From contig DASSOT010000028.1 of the NCBI GenBank assembly GCA_035700225.1, positions 1 through 29,936 of the forward strand: DNA of 29,936 bases, read 5' to 3'. Shown here one piece after another: positions 13,393 through 21,000 of the stretch (positions are counted from its first letter, which is position 1; the number at the start of each line of letters is the position of its first letter). The notes below the pieces were generated by a model that made no database searches, was not told where the DNA came from, and saw nothing but the letters and a program-made list of their open reading frames with translations. This DNA comes from JANWLD01 sp035700225 (GTDB lineage: Bacteria; Patescibacteriota; Saccharimonadia; Saccharimonadales; 2-12-FULL-41-12). The translations under genes and the position numbers were made by a program.

Positions 13393-15395
13393 AGGAATTT
13401 TCGGATTTTGGCGGAGAGTTTTTCGGGGGTGAAGCCGAATTCTTCGTCGAGTTTTTTGTAAGGCGCGCTGAAGCCGAAGTGTTCCAGGCTGTGGATTCTT
13501 TCGATATCGCCGACGAGCCCGAGCAGATTCACGGCTAAGCCGGCAGTAACTCCAAAGCGGGGTACATCAGGCGGTAGTATCTTATCCTGATATTCCCTAG
13601 GTTGTTCGCGGAAAAGCCCCTCGCTGGGTACGGAAACAAGGCGGATATTCTTATCCGGCAGAAGCTGTATCGTTTCATATGCGGTGCCGACTTCGCTCCC
13701 ATTAGCTACGATGACCAATTCAGGGTCGCCTTTCGGCTCATAAGCCACGTACGCGCCCTTGGCGGAGCTAAGAGCCTGGCCATAGTCAGAGACGTCCTTA
13801 ACACCTTGTCTGGTCAATATAAGCCCTGTGGGCGTCTGCGTGTTTTCCAGAGCCAGTTGCCATGCCACGGTAGTTTCAGCAGAATCAGCCGGGCGCAGGA
13901 CCAAAAACCCAGGTTTGTGGCTATGATTGTGCACCTTTTCCAGTAATCTTAACTGTGCTTCCTGTTCGATGGGCTGGTGGGTAGGGCCGTCTTCGCCGAC
14001 GCGGAAGGCATCATGCGTCCAGAGGAACTTGACCGGTACTTCCATAAGTGCGGCCAGCCTTAGAGCCGGCTTCATGTAGTCAGAAAAGGCAAAGAACGTA
14101 CCGCAGACAGGTATGACGCCGCCATGCAAGCCCATGCCGATAGCTATCGCCGCCATAGAAAATTCGCTTACGCCGCAGTGCAAAAAAGCGCCGGAGAAAT
14201 CTCGGCGCTCAATAGCTTTGGACTTTTTCAAAAAACCGTCGGTCTTGTCGCTGTTGGCAAGATCGGCGCTCATCACTATCATGTTGCCCACGTTTTCTGC
14301 GAACTTACCAAGTACAAAGCTACTGCTGGCGCGCGTGGCTATATCCGGCTTCTGTTCTTTCGCTATGTCTGCCCAGTCTAGCTTTGGAGCCTGCCCGGAC
14401 AGGTAGAGGTCCAGTTCTTCCGCCTGCTTGGCGTTCTTGGCGCGCCAGTCGGCTTCGGCATTTTTCCTGTCCGTGACCTGCTGTCTTTTTCTATCGGCGG
14501 ATTGCTTGTAAAGCTCCTTGACCGGCTCCGGTATTACGAATGGGTCTTTGGGGTCGCCGCCGATATTTTTTATCGTCTTTTCATAGGAGCCGCCCGCGCC
14601 CGTGATTGGCTGTCCGTGCATGCTGACTTGGTGTTCAAAGCTTTCGCCGTCCTCCGTAACCGCGCCTTTACCCATGACGGTGTTCCCGATAATCAAGGTC
14701 GGCTTGGACTTCTCAGCGCCTGCTTTTTTGAGCGCGTCCCTTATCTCGGCCTGGTCGTTGCCGTCTATGGTTATGACGCTCCAGCCCCAGGCCTCATATT
14801 TCTTGGCGGTATCTTCGTGGGTTACGACGTCCGTTTCGGTAGAAAGCTGTATCTGATTGCTGTCATAGAACATTATCAAGTTATTCAGGCCCAGGTTGCC
14901 GGCTATCCGGCCTGCGCCCTGGCTGATTTCTTCTTGGATGCCGCCGTCGCTGATAAAGCAATAAATCTTGTGCTCCTGCCAGTCTCCAAAACGGGCCTGA
15001 AGGAATTTTGCCGCTATCGCCGCGCCCACGCCAAAGACGTGGCCTTGGCCAAGCGGACCGCTGGTGTTTTCAATTCCGTGTTCAAGGTCGCGTTCAGGAT
15101 GGCCGGGCGTTTTACTGCCCCATTGGCGGAAGTTCTTTATTTCTTCCATCGGCATCCTGCCAGTCAGCGCCAATATGCTGTAGAGCATCGGCGACATGTG
15201 GCCGGCATCAAGGAAAAAGCGATCGCGCCACGGCCATTTGCCGTCATCCGGGTCTTCGACCATGAATTCAGAAAACAACACATGTATGAAATCCGCGGCG
15301 CCCATAGGCCCGCCCGGGTGCCCGCTGTTGGCTTTTTCCACCATGGCGGTGGAAAGGATTCTTATAGTGTCGGCGGCTTGTTGGTTGGCATTCAT
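13389..15395 (-). CDS. tkt: Transketolase
   Basis: The 668-aa, full-length protein has the N-terminal substrate/ThDP region SGHPGGPMGAAD, the ThDP-Mg site ISDGGIQEEIS and AGRIAGNLGLNNLI, the central pyrimidine-binding region GVSEFSMAAIAIGMGLHGG, and EDGPTHQPIEQ near the active site. It moves two-carbon units between sugar phosphates in the non-oxidative pentose phosphate pathway and is cytosolic. Where the ThDP motif normally starts GDG, this protein has SDG followed by G. ATG 15395 overlaps the TGA of the upstream transaldolase gene (ATGA), indicating a coupled operon. Confidence 0.97.
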   Translation of the reverse strand: MNANQQAADTIRILSTAMVEKANSGHPGGPMGAADFIHVLFSEFMVEDPDDGKWPWRDRFFLDAGHMSPMLYSILALTGRMPMEEIKNFRQWGSKTPGHPERDLEHGIENTSGPLGQGHVFGVGAAIAAKFLQARFGDWQEHKIYCFISDGGIQEEISQGAGRIAGNLGLNNLIMFYDSNQIQLSTETDVVTHEDTAKKYEAWGWSVITIDGNDQAEIRDALKKAGAEKSKPTLIIGNTVMGKGAVTEDGESFEHQVSMHGQPITGAGGSYEKTIKNIGGDPKDPFVIPEPVKELYKQSADRKRQQVTDRKNAEADWRAKNAKQAEELDLYLSGQAPKLDWADIAKEQKPDIATRASSSFVLGKFAENVGNMIVMSADLANSDKTDGFLKKSKAIERRDFSGAFLHCGVSEFSMAAIAIGMGLHGGVIPVCGTFFAFSDYMKPALRLAALMEVPVKFLWTHDAFRVGEDGPTHQPIEQEAQLRLLEKVHNHSHKPGFLVLRPADSAETTVAWQLALENTQTPTGLILTRQGVKDVSDYGQALSSAKGAYVAYEPKGDPELVIVANGSEVGTAYETIQLLPDKNIRLVSVPSEGLFREQPREYQDKILPPDVPRFGVTAGLAVNLLGLVGDIERIHSLEHFGFSAPYKKLDEEFGFTPEKLSAKIRKFL

Positions 15396-16048
15396 TTCTG
15401 GCTTGCCTCGTGGTCGCTTAAGAATTTCTTCAGTCCGCTGTCTGTCAAAGGGTGCTTGAACAACTGCTCTATGACAGAGAAGGGGATAGTCGCCACGTCA
15501 GCACCCAGCTTTGCACTTTCTATCAAGTGTAGCGGGTGGCGTATGCTGGCAACCAATACTTCTGTTTGGAAATCATAGTTCCCATAAATTTCTACCAGGT
15601 CGCGTATCAGTTGCATGCCGTCCGTGGAAATATCGTCCAGGCGGCCGATGAACGGGCTTACGTAGCTCGCTCCGGCTTTTGCCGCGAGCAAGGCCTGTCC
15701 GGCGCTGAATACCAGCGTACAGTTGGTCCTGATGCCTTCTTTGGAAAGCGTCTTTATGGCCTTGACGCCATCGGGAATCATCGGTACTTTCACGACTATC
15801 TTGTCGTCAATCTTGGCAAGCTCATGTGCTTCTTTGATGATGCCGTCATAGTCCGTAGAAATGACTTCGGCGCTGACATTGTTGTCTACCAGGCCACAGA
15901 TAGCTTTGTAGTGTTTGAGTATGCCTGCGCGGCCTTTTACGCCTACTTTGGCCATCAGGCTCGGATTAGTTGTCACCCCGTCGAGTACGCCGTAACTTGC
16001 CGCCTTTTCAATTTCGTCAAGCTTGGCGGTATCGATGAAAAATTTCAA
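15392..16048 (-). CDS. tal: Transaldolase, TalC/FSA type
   Basis: From TTG 16048 the protein is 218 aa, the usual length of the short TalC family, and opens with the typical MKFFIDTAKLDEI. The Schiff-base lysine is Lys87 in VVKVPM, with Asp6, TTNPS and the TNCTLVFSAGQ strand conserved. It transfers a dihydroxyacetone unit between sugar phosphates and links to the following transketolase. The frame continues upstream to 16084, but that extension has no ribosome site. GGGGG lies 8 nt before TTG 16048, and a promoter sits just upstream, so TTG is the better start. An FSA-like aldolase activity cannot be excluded. Confidence 0.93.
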   Translation of the reverse strand: MKFFIDTAKLDEIEKAASYGVLDGVTTNPSLMAKVGVKGRAGILKHYKAICGLVDNNVSAEVISTDYDGIIKEAHELAKIDDKIVVKVPMIPDGVKAIKTLSKEGIRTNCTLVFSAGQALLAAKAGASYVSPFIGRLDDISTDGMQLIRDLVEIYGNYDFQTEVLVASIRHPLHLIESAKLGADVATIPFSVIEQLFKHPLTDSGLKKFLSDHEASQK

Positions 16049-16074
16049 TACAATATCCCCCTTGCAATAGCACC

Positions 16075-16083
16075 AGTATAGCA
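16075..16083 (-). promoter_or_regulatory. Extended -10 promoter (TGcTATACT) for tal-tkt
   Basis: On the minus strand TG-C-TATACT is followed by a leader of about 20 nt that carries AAGGGGG. Here the message is leadered, unlike most genes in the window. Confidence 0.65.
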
Positions 16084-16102
16084 AAATATTATTCTTAACA
16101 AA

Positions 16103-17083
16103 TTATATTTGAGCCAGCTTGGTACTTAATACATAAAAAGGGGTGGTGCTCAAAGATATTTCCACTTCGGTACCCTTGGGTAGTTTGGCGACTTCGCCAT
16201 CTATCTGCGTCCAGGTATCGCTGTTCAGCTTAAAAGAGCGTTTCTCTCCGGTAACTTCGCCATATGTCCGGTTGCGCAATATCTTAAGAGCGGAAAGCGC
16301 CGAAATAAATGCCTTGGGATGTTTGCGTTCAATAGCGGCTTCGTAAAAGGCTTTTTCATTGAGCTTTATCGGCAGGCGGTCGACTTTGGCTATACGCGAG
16401 CCGTTTACGAATATACGCTCATATAATGGCTGGCTTCTGCCGTCCGTCTGGATGGTAAATGTCTTGGCCTTCAAAAGAGCCCGGGCTACGACCAACATCT
16501 CCGTAGCCATCCTAGCACCCGGTATGACGTGTATTTTCATTCTTTTATTTTTTGGAAGTTCGGCCTGCTGGGCCGCGAACGCCGAGGCACCAAAGCTGAC
16601 ATAGCAACCGGCGATTCTTTCACTTTTCTTACCGTCGATGTCCAATTTTACACCCAGCGGGTATATGGGTACTATTTCGCCTTTTTCGAACAAAGTTTTA
16701 AGACTTGATTTACCCGGCCTGCCGTTTATCATGTAGGCCAGGTCGTTGGCATTACCGCCCCATAAGGGAAGTATAGGAACTTTCTTGGCCTGCGCCGGTA
16801 CGGACTTGCTCGCAAGCAGAGCGTCAAGGACCGCGCTGACCGTTCCGTCGCCGGCGGCTATGCAAAGTAGCGTATTTTTGGTGAATTTCTTCGCTTCGCC
16901 GGCAATCAATGCCTTGTTGGCTTCCAGGCCGTCGGGAGATGTTTCTATGACATCCACATCCTTTGAAGGGAAGAGGTCTTTTAGCTCGGCAATCCTTCTT
17001 CTGGACCGGCGGGCATTAGTGCTCATAGGGTTATATATGACTATGAACTTATCAAACGTGAGCAAGAGATTGCTCTTTTTCAT
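16103..17083 (-). CDS. Diacylglycerol kinase / YegS-type lipid kinase
   Basis: The protein is 326 aa. The DAGK catalytic fold begins at FIVIYNPMST, with the nucleotide-binding motif AAGDGTVSAVLDALL and the second glycine-rich loop LPLWGGNANDLAYM (usually PLGTGNDFA). A beta-rich C-terminal domain ends with DGEVAKLPKGTEVEISL, the usual layout. These enzymes phosphorylate diacylglycerol or related lipids on the inner face of the membrane. It sits beside two CDP-alcohol phosphatidyltransferases, consistent with phospholipid turnover. The true substrate could be undecaprenol-like or sphingoid; the sequence does not tell. Confidence 0.87.
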   Translation of the reverse strand: MKKSNLLLTFDKFIVIYNPMSTNARRSRRRIAELKDLFPSKDVDVIETSPDGLEANKALIAGEAKKFTKNTLLCIAAGDGTVSAVLDALLASKSVPAQAKKVPILPLWGGNANDLAYMINGRPGKSSLKTLFEKGEIVPIYPLGVKLDIDGKKSERIAGCYVSFGASAFAAQQAELPKNKRMKIHVIPGARMATEMLVVARALLKAKTFTIQTDGRSQPLYERIFVNGSRIAKVDRLPIKLNEKAFYEAAIERKHPKAFISALSALKILRNRTYGEVTGEKRSFKLNSDTWTQIDGEVAKLPKGTEVEISLSTTPFYVLSTKLAQI

Positions 17084-17092
17084 AATCCTATT

Positions 17093-17098
17093 ATTGTA
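17093..17098 (-). promoter_or_regulatory. -10 box (TACAAT) for the lipid kinase gene
   Basis: TACAAT on the minus strand ends 9 nt before ATG 17083. A short AGGA lies between, but at 2 nt it is too near the ATG to be a good ribosome site. Confidence 0.5.
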
Positions 17099-17105
17099 GA
17101 AGTTT

Positions 17106-17765
17106 TTATCTGAATAATCTATTCAGTCCGGATTTTTTATATATGACATGCGCATAACCCAGAGTTGCCTGGGAACCCAGCACCATATATATGACAAAAC
17201 TTACCAAAGATATTATCTTCAGAAATTGTGCGCTTGCGCTGTATGCATCCCTTTGTAGCCAATCGCTCAGCGGATAGAGGATTATCGTAACCCAGCTGAA
17301 GGCCGCCGACACCTTGCCCAGACGGGAAGGGTGCAGGGCCTTATGTCTCAGCTTCGCTATCACGCTTATCATGACATTGACCGCATTCTGCAGAGCTATC
17401 AGTAATATGATTATCCAGGGCACCAGCTCTAAGGCGCCCAGTACTATGAGCGCAGAGGCAACGACGAACTTGTCGATGGTAGCATCTATCATTTCCCCTA
17501 TAGGGCTTTTGGTCCGGGTGTATTCCGCTATCATCCCGTCGGCGATATCGGCGATTCTGCCCAAGCTCAGATATACCAGCCCGGACACTATCCTTCCGTC
17601 CAGAATCAGCCACAAACCGTACATCGCCAGCGCGCCGCCGACCAGGCTGGCGATATTCGCGGGCGTCACGATGCCGTGGGAACGATAAGCCAGCCTCTGC
17701 CACGCGTTCTTCTTACCGGGTTTTTCCCAGTCCGCTTTTTTGGCCGTATGGAGCGTATATTTCAC
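17106..17765 (-). CDS. CDP-alcohol phosphatidyltransferase, variant motif
   Basis: The protein is 219 aa with about six membrane helices. The CDP-OH-P signature is Asp73, Asp76-Gly77, Ala80, Gly90, Asp94 and Asp98 (DIADGMIAEY then GEMIDATID). All four aspartates are present. The Arg that normally follows the Ala is Glu81, an unusual change next to the CDP site. The enzyme class joins CDP-diacylglycerol (or similar) to an alcohol, releasing CMP in the membrane. The start is GTG 17765, because TGtTACTGT ends exactly 6 nt upstream. It is divergent from a second family member with a canonical motif. Confidence 0.88.
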   Translation of the reverse strand: MKYTLHTAKKADWEKPGKKNAWQRLAYRSHGIVTPANIASLVGGALAMYGLWLILDGRIVSGLVYLSLGRIADIADGMIAEYTRTKSPIGEMIDATIDKFVVASALIVLGALELVPWIIILLIALQNAVNVMISVIAKLRHKALHPSRLGKVSAAFSWVTIILYPLSDWLQRDAYSASAQFLKIISLVSFVIYMVLGSQATLGYAHVIYKKSGLNRLFR

Positions 17766-17771
17766 CTTAAT

Positions 17772-17780
17772 ACAGTAACA
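17772..17780 (-). promoter_or_regulatory. Extended -10 promoter (TGtTACTGT), leaderless
   Basis: It ends 6 nt before GTG 17765. Its -35 side overlaps the divergent promoter at 17797-17805. Confidence 0.65.
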
Positions 17781-17796
17781 CTTTTAGGATTCGTGG

Positions 17797-17805
17797 TGAT
17801 ACAAT
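17797..17805 (+). promoter_or_regulatory. Extended -10 promoter (TGaTACAAT), leaderless
   Basis: It ends 6 nt before ATG 17812. It is back to back with the minus-strand promoter, with 22 bp between the two -10 hexamers. Confidence 0.7.
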
Positions 17806-17811
17806 TAGCAA

Positions 17812-18435
17812 ATGCAAGTGCTCGATAATGCACGCAAGCTTGTCCGCAGGGAAATGGCCGGCTTGGCCGGATTTCTGAATAAAATAAGCGGCGGACGCAT
17901 AAGCCCCGATACCATAACCTGGATAGGCGTAGCGGCTCATCTGCCCATTGCTTTTCTGATAGCTTACGGCCAATTGCAGGTCGCCGGCCTACTTTTGATA
18001 TTTTTCGGGCTTTTTGACGTGCTGGACGGAGAATTGGCCCGTTATAAGAAGACCGCCAGCCCGCGCGGCATGATGCTGGACGCTTCCACGGACCGCGTCA
18101 AGGAAGTGCTTATCTATAGCGGTATCGCATACTACATTTCCCAGACCGCGCATTTCTCGTGGTCATTCGTGCCCTTGGTTGCCTGCGGAGCAACCATAAC
18201 AGTCAGCTACATCAAAGCCAAAGGCGAGGTCGCCCACGCCATCAACCACAAACCGGACGACCACCACAAGCTGAACCGCCTTTATGATGAAGGGTTAGTT
18301 CCGTTCGAAGTCCGTATCGCCGTCATCATCCTCGGTCTTTTGGTGGGCCAGCCGCTCATAGCCTCTGCCACGGTTGCCATATTGGCTACGTTTTCAGTAT
18401 TTGAGAGAATCGCATTTATCGGCAAAAGGAGTTAA
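17812..18435 (+). CDS. CDP-alcohol phosphatidyltransferase
   Basis: The 207-aa multi-pass membrane protein has the full signature Asp69, Asp72-Gly73, Ala76-Arg77, Gly86, Asp90, Asp94 (FDVLDGELARYKK then GMMLDASTD). It opens with the amphipathic SGGRISPDTITWIGV seen in phosphatidylglycerophosphate and phosphatidylinositol-phosphate synthases. It transfers a phosphatidyl group from a CDP-activated lipid to an alcohol such as glycerol-3-phosphate or inositol-phosphate; the acceptor cannot be read from the sequence. It is followed after 4 nt by a CarS homologue that could supply its CDP-lipid substrate. Confidence 0.92.
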   Translation: MQVLDNARKLVRREMAGLAGFLNKISGGRISPDTITWIGVAAHLPIAFLIAYGQLQVAGLLLIFFGLFDVLDGELARYKKTASPRGMMLDASTDRVKEVLIYSGIAYYISQTAHFSWSFVPLVACGATITVSYIKAKGEVAHAINHKPDDHHKLNRLYDEGLVPFEVRIAVIILGLLVGQPLIASATVAILATFSVFERIAFIGKRS

Positions 18436-18439
18436 GGGC

Positions 18440-18991
18440 ATGGAAAACTTATTATTCGCACTATGGTTTTTCGCACCGGCAGGGGTGGCTAACATGACCC
18501 CTATATTCGCGGCTAAAGCACCGGGGCTTTCCAAGTGGAACACTCCGGTTGATTTCGGGTTGAAATACCGTGGCAAACCGCTGTTCGGACCGCACAAGAC
18601 CGTACGGGGCATAGTCTGCGGTACTATCGCCGGAACACTAATATTTTTACTGCAGACGAAACTATACGCCAGCTACGGCTGGGCCGTCACGATTTCCGAC
18701 GGGCTGGACTACAGCCAGTTGACTCTGTGGGTAGGCGTATTGCTAAGCTTCGGGGCATTGCTGGGCGACCTGGTGAAAAGCTTTTTCAAGAGGCGTGTAA
18801 GCGTAGATTCCGGCAAAAGCTGGTTTCCGTTCGACCAGATAGACTACATCATCGGCGGCTTGCTTCTCAGCAGTATAGTCGTCACGCTGACCCATGCGCA
18901 GTCAGCTTTTATAATAGTTACCTGGTTCATCCTGCACCTGGCAACAAGCTACATAGGTTATCTGCTGGGCCTCAAAAAAGACCCTATATAA
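18440..18991 (+). CDS. carS: CarS-family (DUF46) CDP-lipid synthase
   Basis: The protein is 183 aa with 4-5 membrane helices. The family hallmarks are clear: GKPLFGPHKTVRG near residue 46, GALLGDLVKSFFKRR near 109, and SWFPFDQIDYIIGG. In archaea CarS makes CDP-archaeol from CTP and an unsaturated archaetidic acid. Bacterial homologues occur in lineages that appear to lack a usual CdsA, so it may make CDP-diacylglycerol here. The start ATG 18440 is 4 nt after the upstream stop, with AAGGAG and AAGGG before it. The open frame extending to 18374 has no start signal. Confidence 0.9.
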   Translation: MENLLFALWFFAPAGVANMTPIFAAKAPGLSKWNTPVDFGLKYRGKPLFGPHKTVRGIVCGTIAGTLIFLLQTKLYASYGWAVTISDGLDYSQLTLWVGVLLSFGALLGDLVKSFFKRRVSVDSGKSWFPFDQIDYIIGGLLLSSIVVTLTHAQSAFIIVTWFILHLATSYIGYLLGLKKDPI

Positions 18992-18998
18992 ATAATTG

Positions 18999-19073
18999 TG
19001 GTGATCCCTACGGGAGTCGAACCCGTGTTTTCAGGATGAGAACCTGATGTCCTAACCACTAGACGAAGGGACC
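18999..19073 (-). tRNA. tRNA-Glu (anticodon CTC)
   Basis: On the minus strand the acceptor GGTCCCT pairs with AGGGATC. The anticodon stem TCAGG/CCTGA encloses loop TTCTCAT, which gives anticodon CTC (plus-strand 19038-19040). The T arm is CGGGTTCGACTCCCG. CCA is encoded at the 3' end. The length is 75 nt including CCA. Confidence 0.97.
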
Positions 19074-19095
19074 GTACGCCACAATTCAGAATATC

Positions 19096-19104
19096 AGTAT
19101 AACA
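19096..19104 (-). promoter_or_regulatory. Extended -10 promoter (TGtTATACT) for tRNA-Glu
   Basis: It lies on the minus strand 22 nt before the mature tRNA 5' end, the same distance as at tRNA-Leu. Confidence 0.65.
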
Positions 19105-19130
19105 GATTAGCTCAAGCATAAGCATTGCAG

Positions 19131-19136
19131 TATAAT
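19131..19136 (+). promoter_or_regulatory. -10 box (TATAAT), leaderless histidine kinase
   Basis: A consensus TATAAT ends 7 nt before ATG 19144. This favours ATG 19144 over the in-frame TTG 19138, which would lie between the box and the transcript start. Confidence 0.65.
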
Positions 19137-19143
19137 CTTGATA

Positions 19144-20937
19144 ATGCTTGACGAATTAATGCAGCATGTTTCAAAGGGCTGGTATCGCTTTTTGTGGGCT
19201 TTCTGGGTATTTTTGAATATCGCGTTCATAACGGCGTACTTGGTATCAAGAAAATTCCCTCATCTTAACCTGGAATACACCTACGGCTTGAACGACGCCG
19301 TCATTTATATGTCTGTCGGAATCCTGGCCTATCTACTAACGGCCTATTGGCTGATTGCCAGAAGCAGTGCGGCCCTGGCCTCGTTCATAGGGTCGCTGAT
19401 GATGGTCCTGCCGTTCATGAACGTATTCAACGAAACGAACCAGTCCACAAGCTCCCTCATATATGTTGCGGCGTGGCTTCTAATAAGCGTATTGGTGGGC
19501 ATGCACGGCCTGGTCATCTCCCTGGGAGCCATGCTTGTAAGTTTTATTTATATTCTGCTTGAGATAGAGTTTGATTTCGCCAACCTCAAACCGGTAGGTT
19601 TGCTGTTGATACTGGGTCCGCCGATATTCGCGGTCATAAGTTATTTCTTCTGGAGGAACCGTTTTATAAGCGAGTCTTCCGAGCGGGTCAAGAAACTTTC
19701 CGGCCAGCTTAAAAGTCACGAGCAACAGCTGGAAATATTGGTACAGTCCATAACCGACGGCATCATAGCGGTGGATACAGTGGGTAAGATTACCCTTATA
19801 AACAAGGCCGCCTCGCAACTGACCGGTTGGCCGGAAGACGAGTCAGACGGGCTTGATGCTACCGCCGTGTTACGTCTTATAAAAGACCCGAAATCCGATT
19901 CACTGCTGGAAGACGGTGAACATCCGTTCAATCAGGTACTGCTCAAACACCAGCCGGTAAACGTCACATTGCAGATGCTCAATAGACAAAATAAGAGCAT
20001 GTTCATATCTTTGGCTATCTCACCCGTCTTACTGCCATCCGAAGGCAAGAATCAATTGGTGGGCGCCGTGGCGGTGTTCCGCGACGTCAACAAGGAAAAG
20101 GCGGAAGAGCAACAAAGGGCAGAGTTCATCAGTACGGCCAGCCACGAGATGCGCACTCCGGTAGCCGCCATAGAAGGTTATCTGGCGCTTGCCCTTAACG
20201 AAAATGTGAGCAAGATAGACAACAACGCGAGAGAGTATCTGACGAAAGCGCATTTGAGCACCGAACACCTGGGGAAGCTTTTCCAGGACCTGCTAACCAG
20301 TGCCAAGGCGGAAGACGGGCGGCTTACCAGCCATCCGGAGGTGGTTGAAATGGGCGATTTCGTAACCCAGCTGAGCGAAGATCTCAGGTTCGGCGCCGAA
20401 AAGAAGGGCTTGAAAATGGAGCTGGTGATGAATTCCAGCGCCAACAATTCCGGCGTGATTGATGCCAGCTCCAGCGGCGGGATGAAGACAGTCCAGCCGA
20501 TTTATTACTGTTATATAGACCCCGACAGAGTCAGGGAAGTCATAACCAACGTATTCGACAATGCCGTCAAATACACGTCCGAAGGCCGAGTCACACTGGG
20601 ACTCACCGGCGATGAAAACATCGCCCAGGTGAAGATATCCGACACAGGCCCCGGCATCCCTGAAGAGGATTTACCGCATCTTTTCCAAAAATTCTACCGC
20701 GTGGACAACTCCGCGACGCGCGCCATAGGCGGTACCGGCCTGGGCCTTTTCATCTGCAAAAAGATAGTGGAGCTCTACAACGGTAAAATATGGGCCGAGA
20801 GCAAGGTAGGAGAGGGCAGTACATTCTACATAAACTTCCCGCGGCTGACTGCCACAAGAGCCGAACAGCTCAGGAACCAACAGGCCTCGGCAAGCCCGCA
20901 AACAAGCAAGGTCGAGACTAGCACGGCGAAAGCATAA
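19144..20937 (+). CDS. Multi-pass membrane histidine kinase with PAS domain
   Basis: The protein is 597 aa. About six membrane helices fill residues 11-170 with short loops. A short coiled coil leads into a PAS domain (about 195-315, SITDGIIAVDTVGKITLINKAA), then HisKA with His334 (STASHEMRTP). The HATPase domain shows the N box NVFDNAVKYT, the G1 box DTGPGIPEEDL, the F box HLFQKFYRVD and the G2 box GTGLGLFICK. The tail is Ala/Ser/Gln-rich. It resembles phosphate- and stress-type kinases (PhoR/VicK class) in its kinase core. The receiver gene 64 nt downstream is the probable partner. Confidence 0.93.
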   Translation: MLDELMQHVSKGWYRFLWAFWVFLNIAFITAYLVSRKFPHLNLEYTYGLNDAVIYMSVGILAYLLTAYWLIARSSAALASFIGSLMMVLPFMNVFNETNQSTSSLIYVAAWLLISVLVGMHGLVISLGAMLVSFIYILLEIEFDFANLKPVGLLLILGPPIFAVISYFFWRNRFISESSERVKKLSGQLKSHEQQLEILVQSITDGIIAVDTVGKITLINKAASQLTGWPEDESDGLDATAVLRLIKDPKSDSLLEDGEHPFNQVLLKHQPVNVTLQMLNRQNKSMFISLAISPVLLPSEGKNQLVGAVAVFRDVNKEKAEEQQRAEFISTASHEMRTPVAAIEGYLALALNENVSKIDNNAREYLTKAHLSTEHLGKLFQDLLTSAKAEDGRLTSHPEVVEMGDFVTQLSEDLRFGAEKKGLKMELVMNSSANNSGVIDASSSGGMKTVQPIYYCYIDPDRVREVITNVFDNAVKYTSEGRVTLGLTGDENIAQVKISDTGPGIPEEDLPHLFQKFYRVDNSATRAIGGTGLGLFICKKIVELYNGKIWAESKVGEGSTFYINFPRLTATRAEQLRNQQASASPQTSKVETSTAKA

Positions 20938-20940
20938 ACA

Positions 20941-20949
20941 TGTTACAAT
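20941..20949 (+). promoter_or_regulatory. Extended -10 promoter (TGtTACAAT) for the Pro-rich response regulator
   Basis: It starts 4 nt after the kinase stop and predicts a leader of about 45 nt, which contains TAGGA 8 nt before ATG 21001. Confidence 0.55.
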
Positions 20950-21000
20950 TGTCCTTAGTTAATAAAGAATTAACACCATACAGGTTTAGGAATACTAATA

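Noticed and set aside
13381..13395. Overlap of polymerase and transketolase ends considered as a frameshift or assembly error
   Set aside because: Both proteins reach their normal lengths. A 4-nt convergent stop-codon overlap is common in compact genomes.
14502..15578. Long open frame (358 codons) on the plus strand
   Set aside because: It is antisense to transketolase and its operon partner, both with clear family motifs. It has no start signals and its translation looks like shadow sequence.
16049..16084. Upstream extension of the transaldolase frame to 16084
   Set aside because: It would place the start inside the promoter and adds residues not found in the family. TTG 16048 has a ribosome site and the typical MKFFIDTA start.
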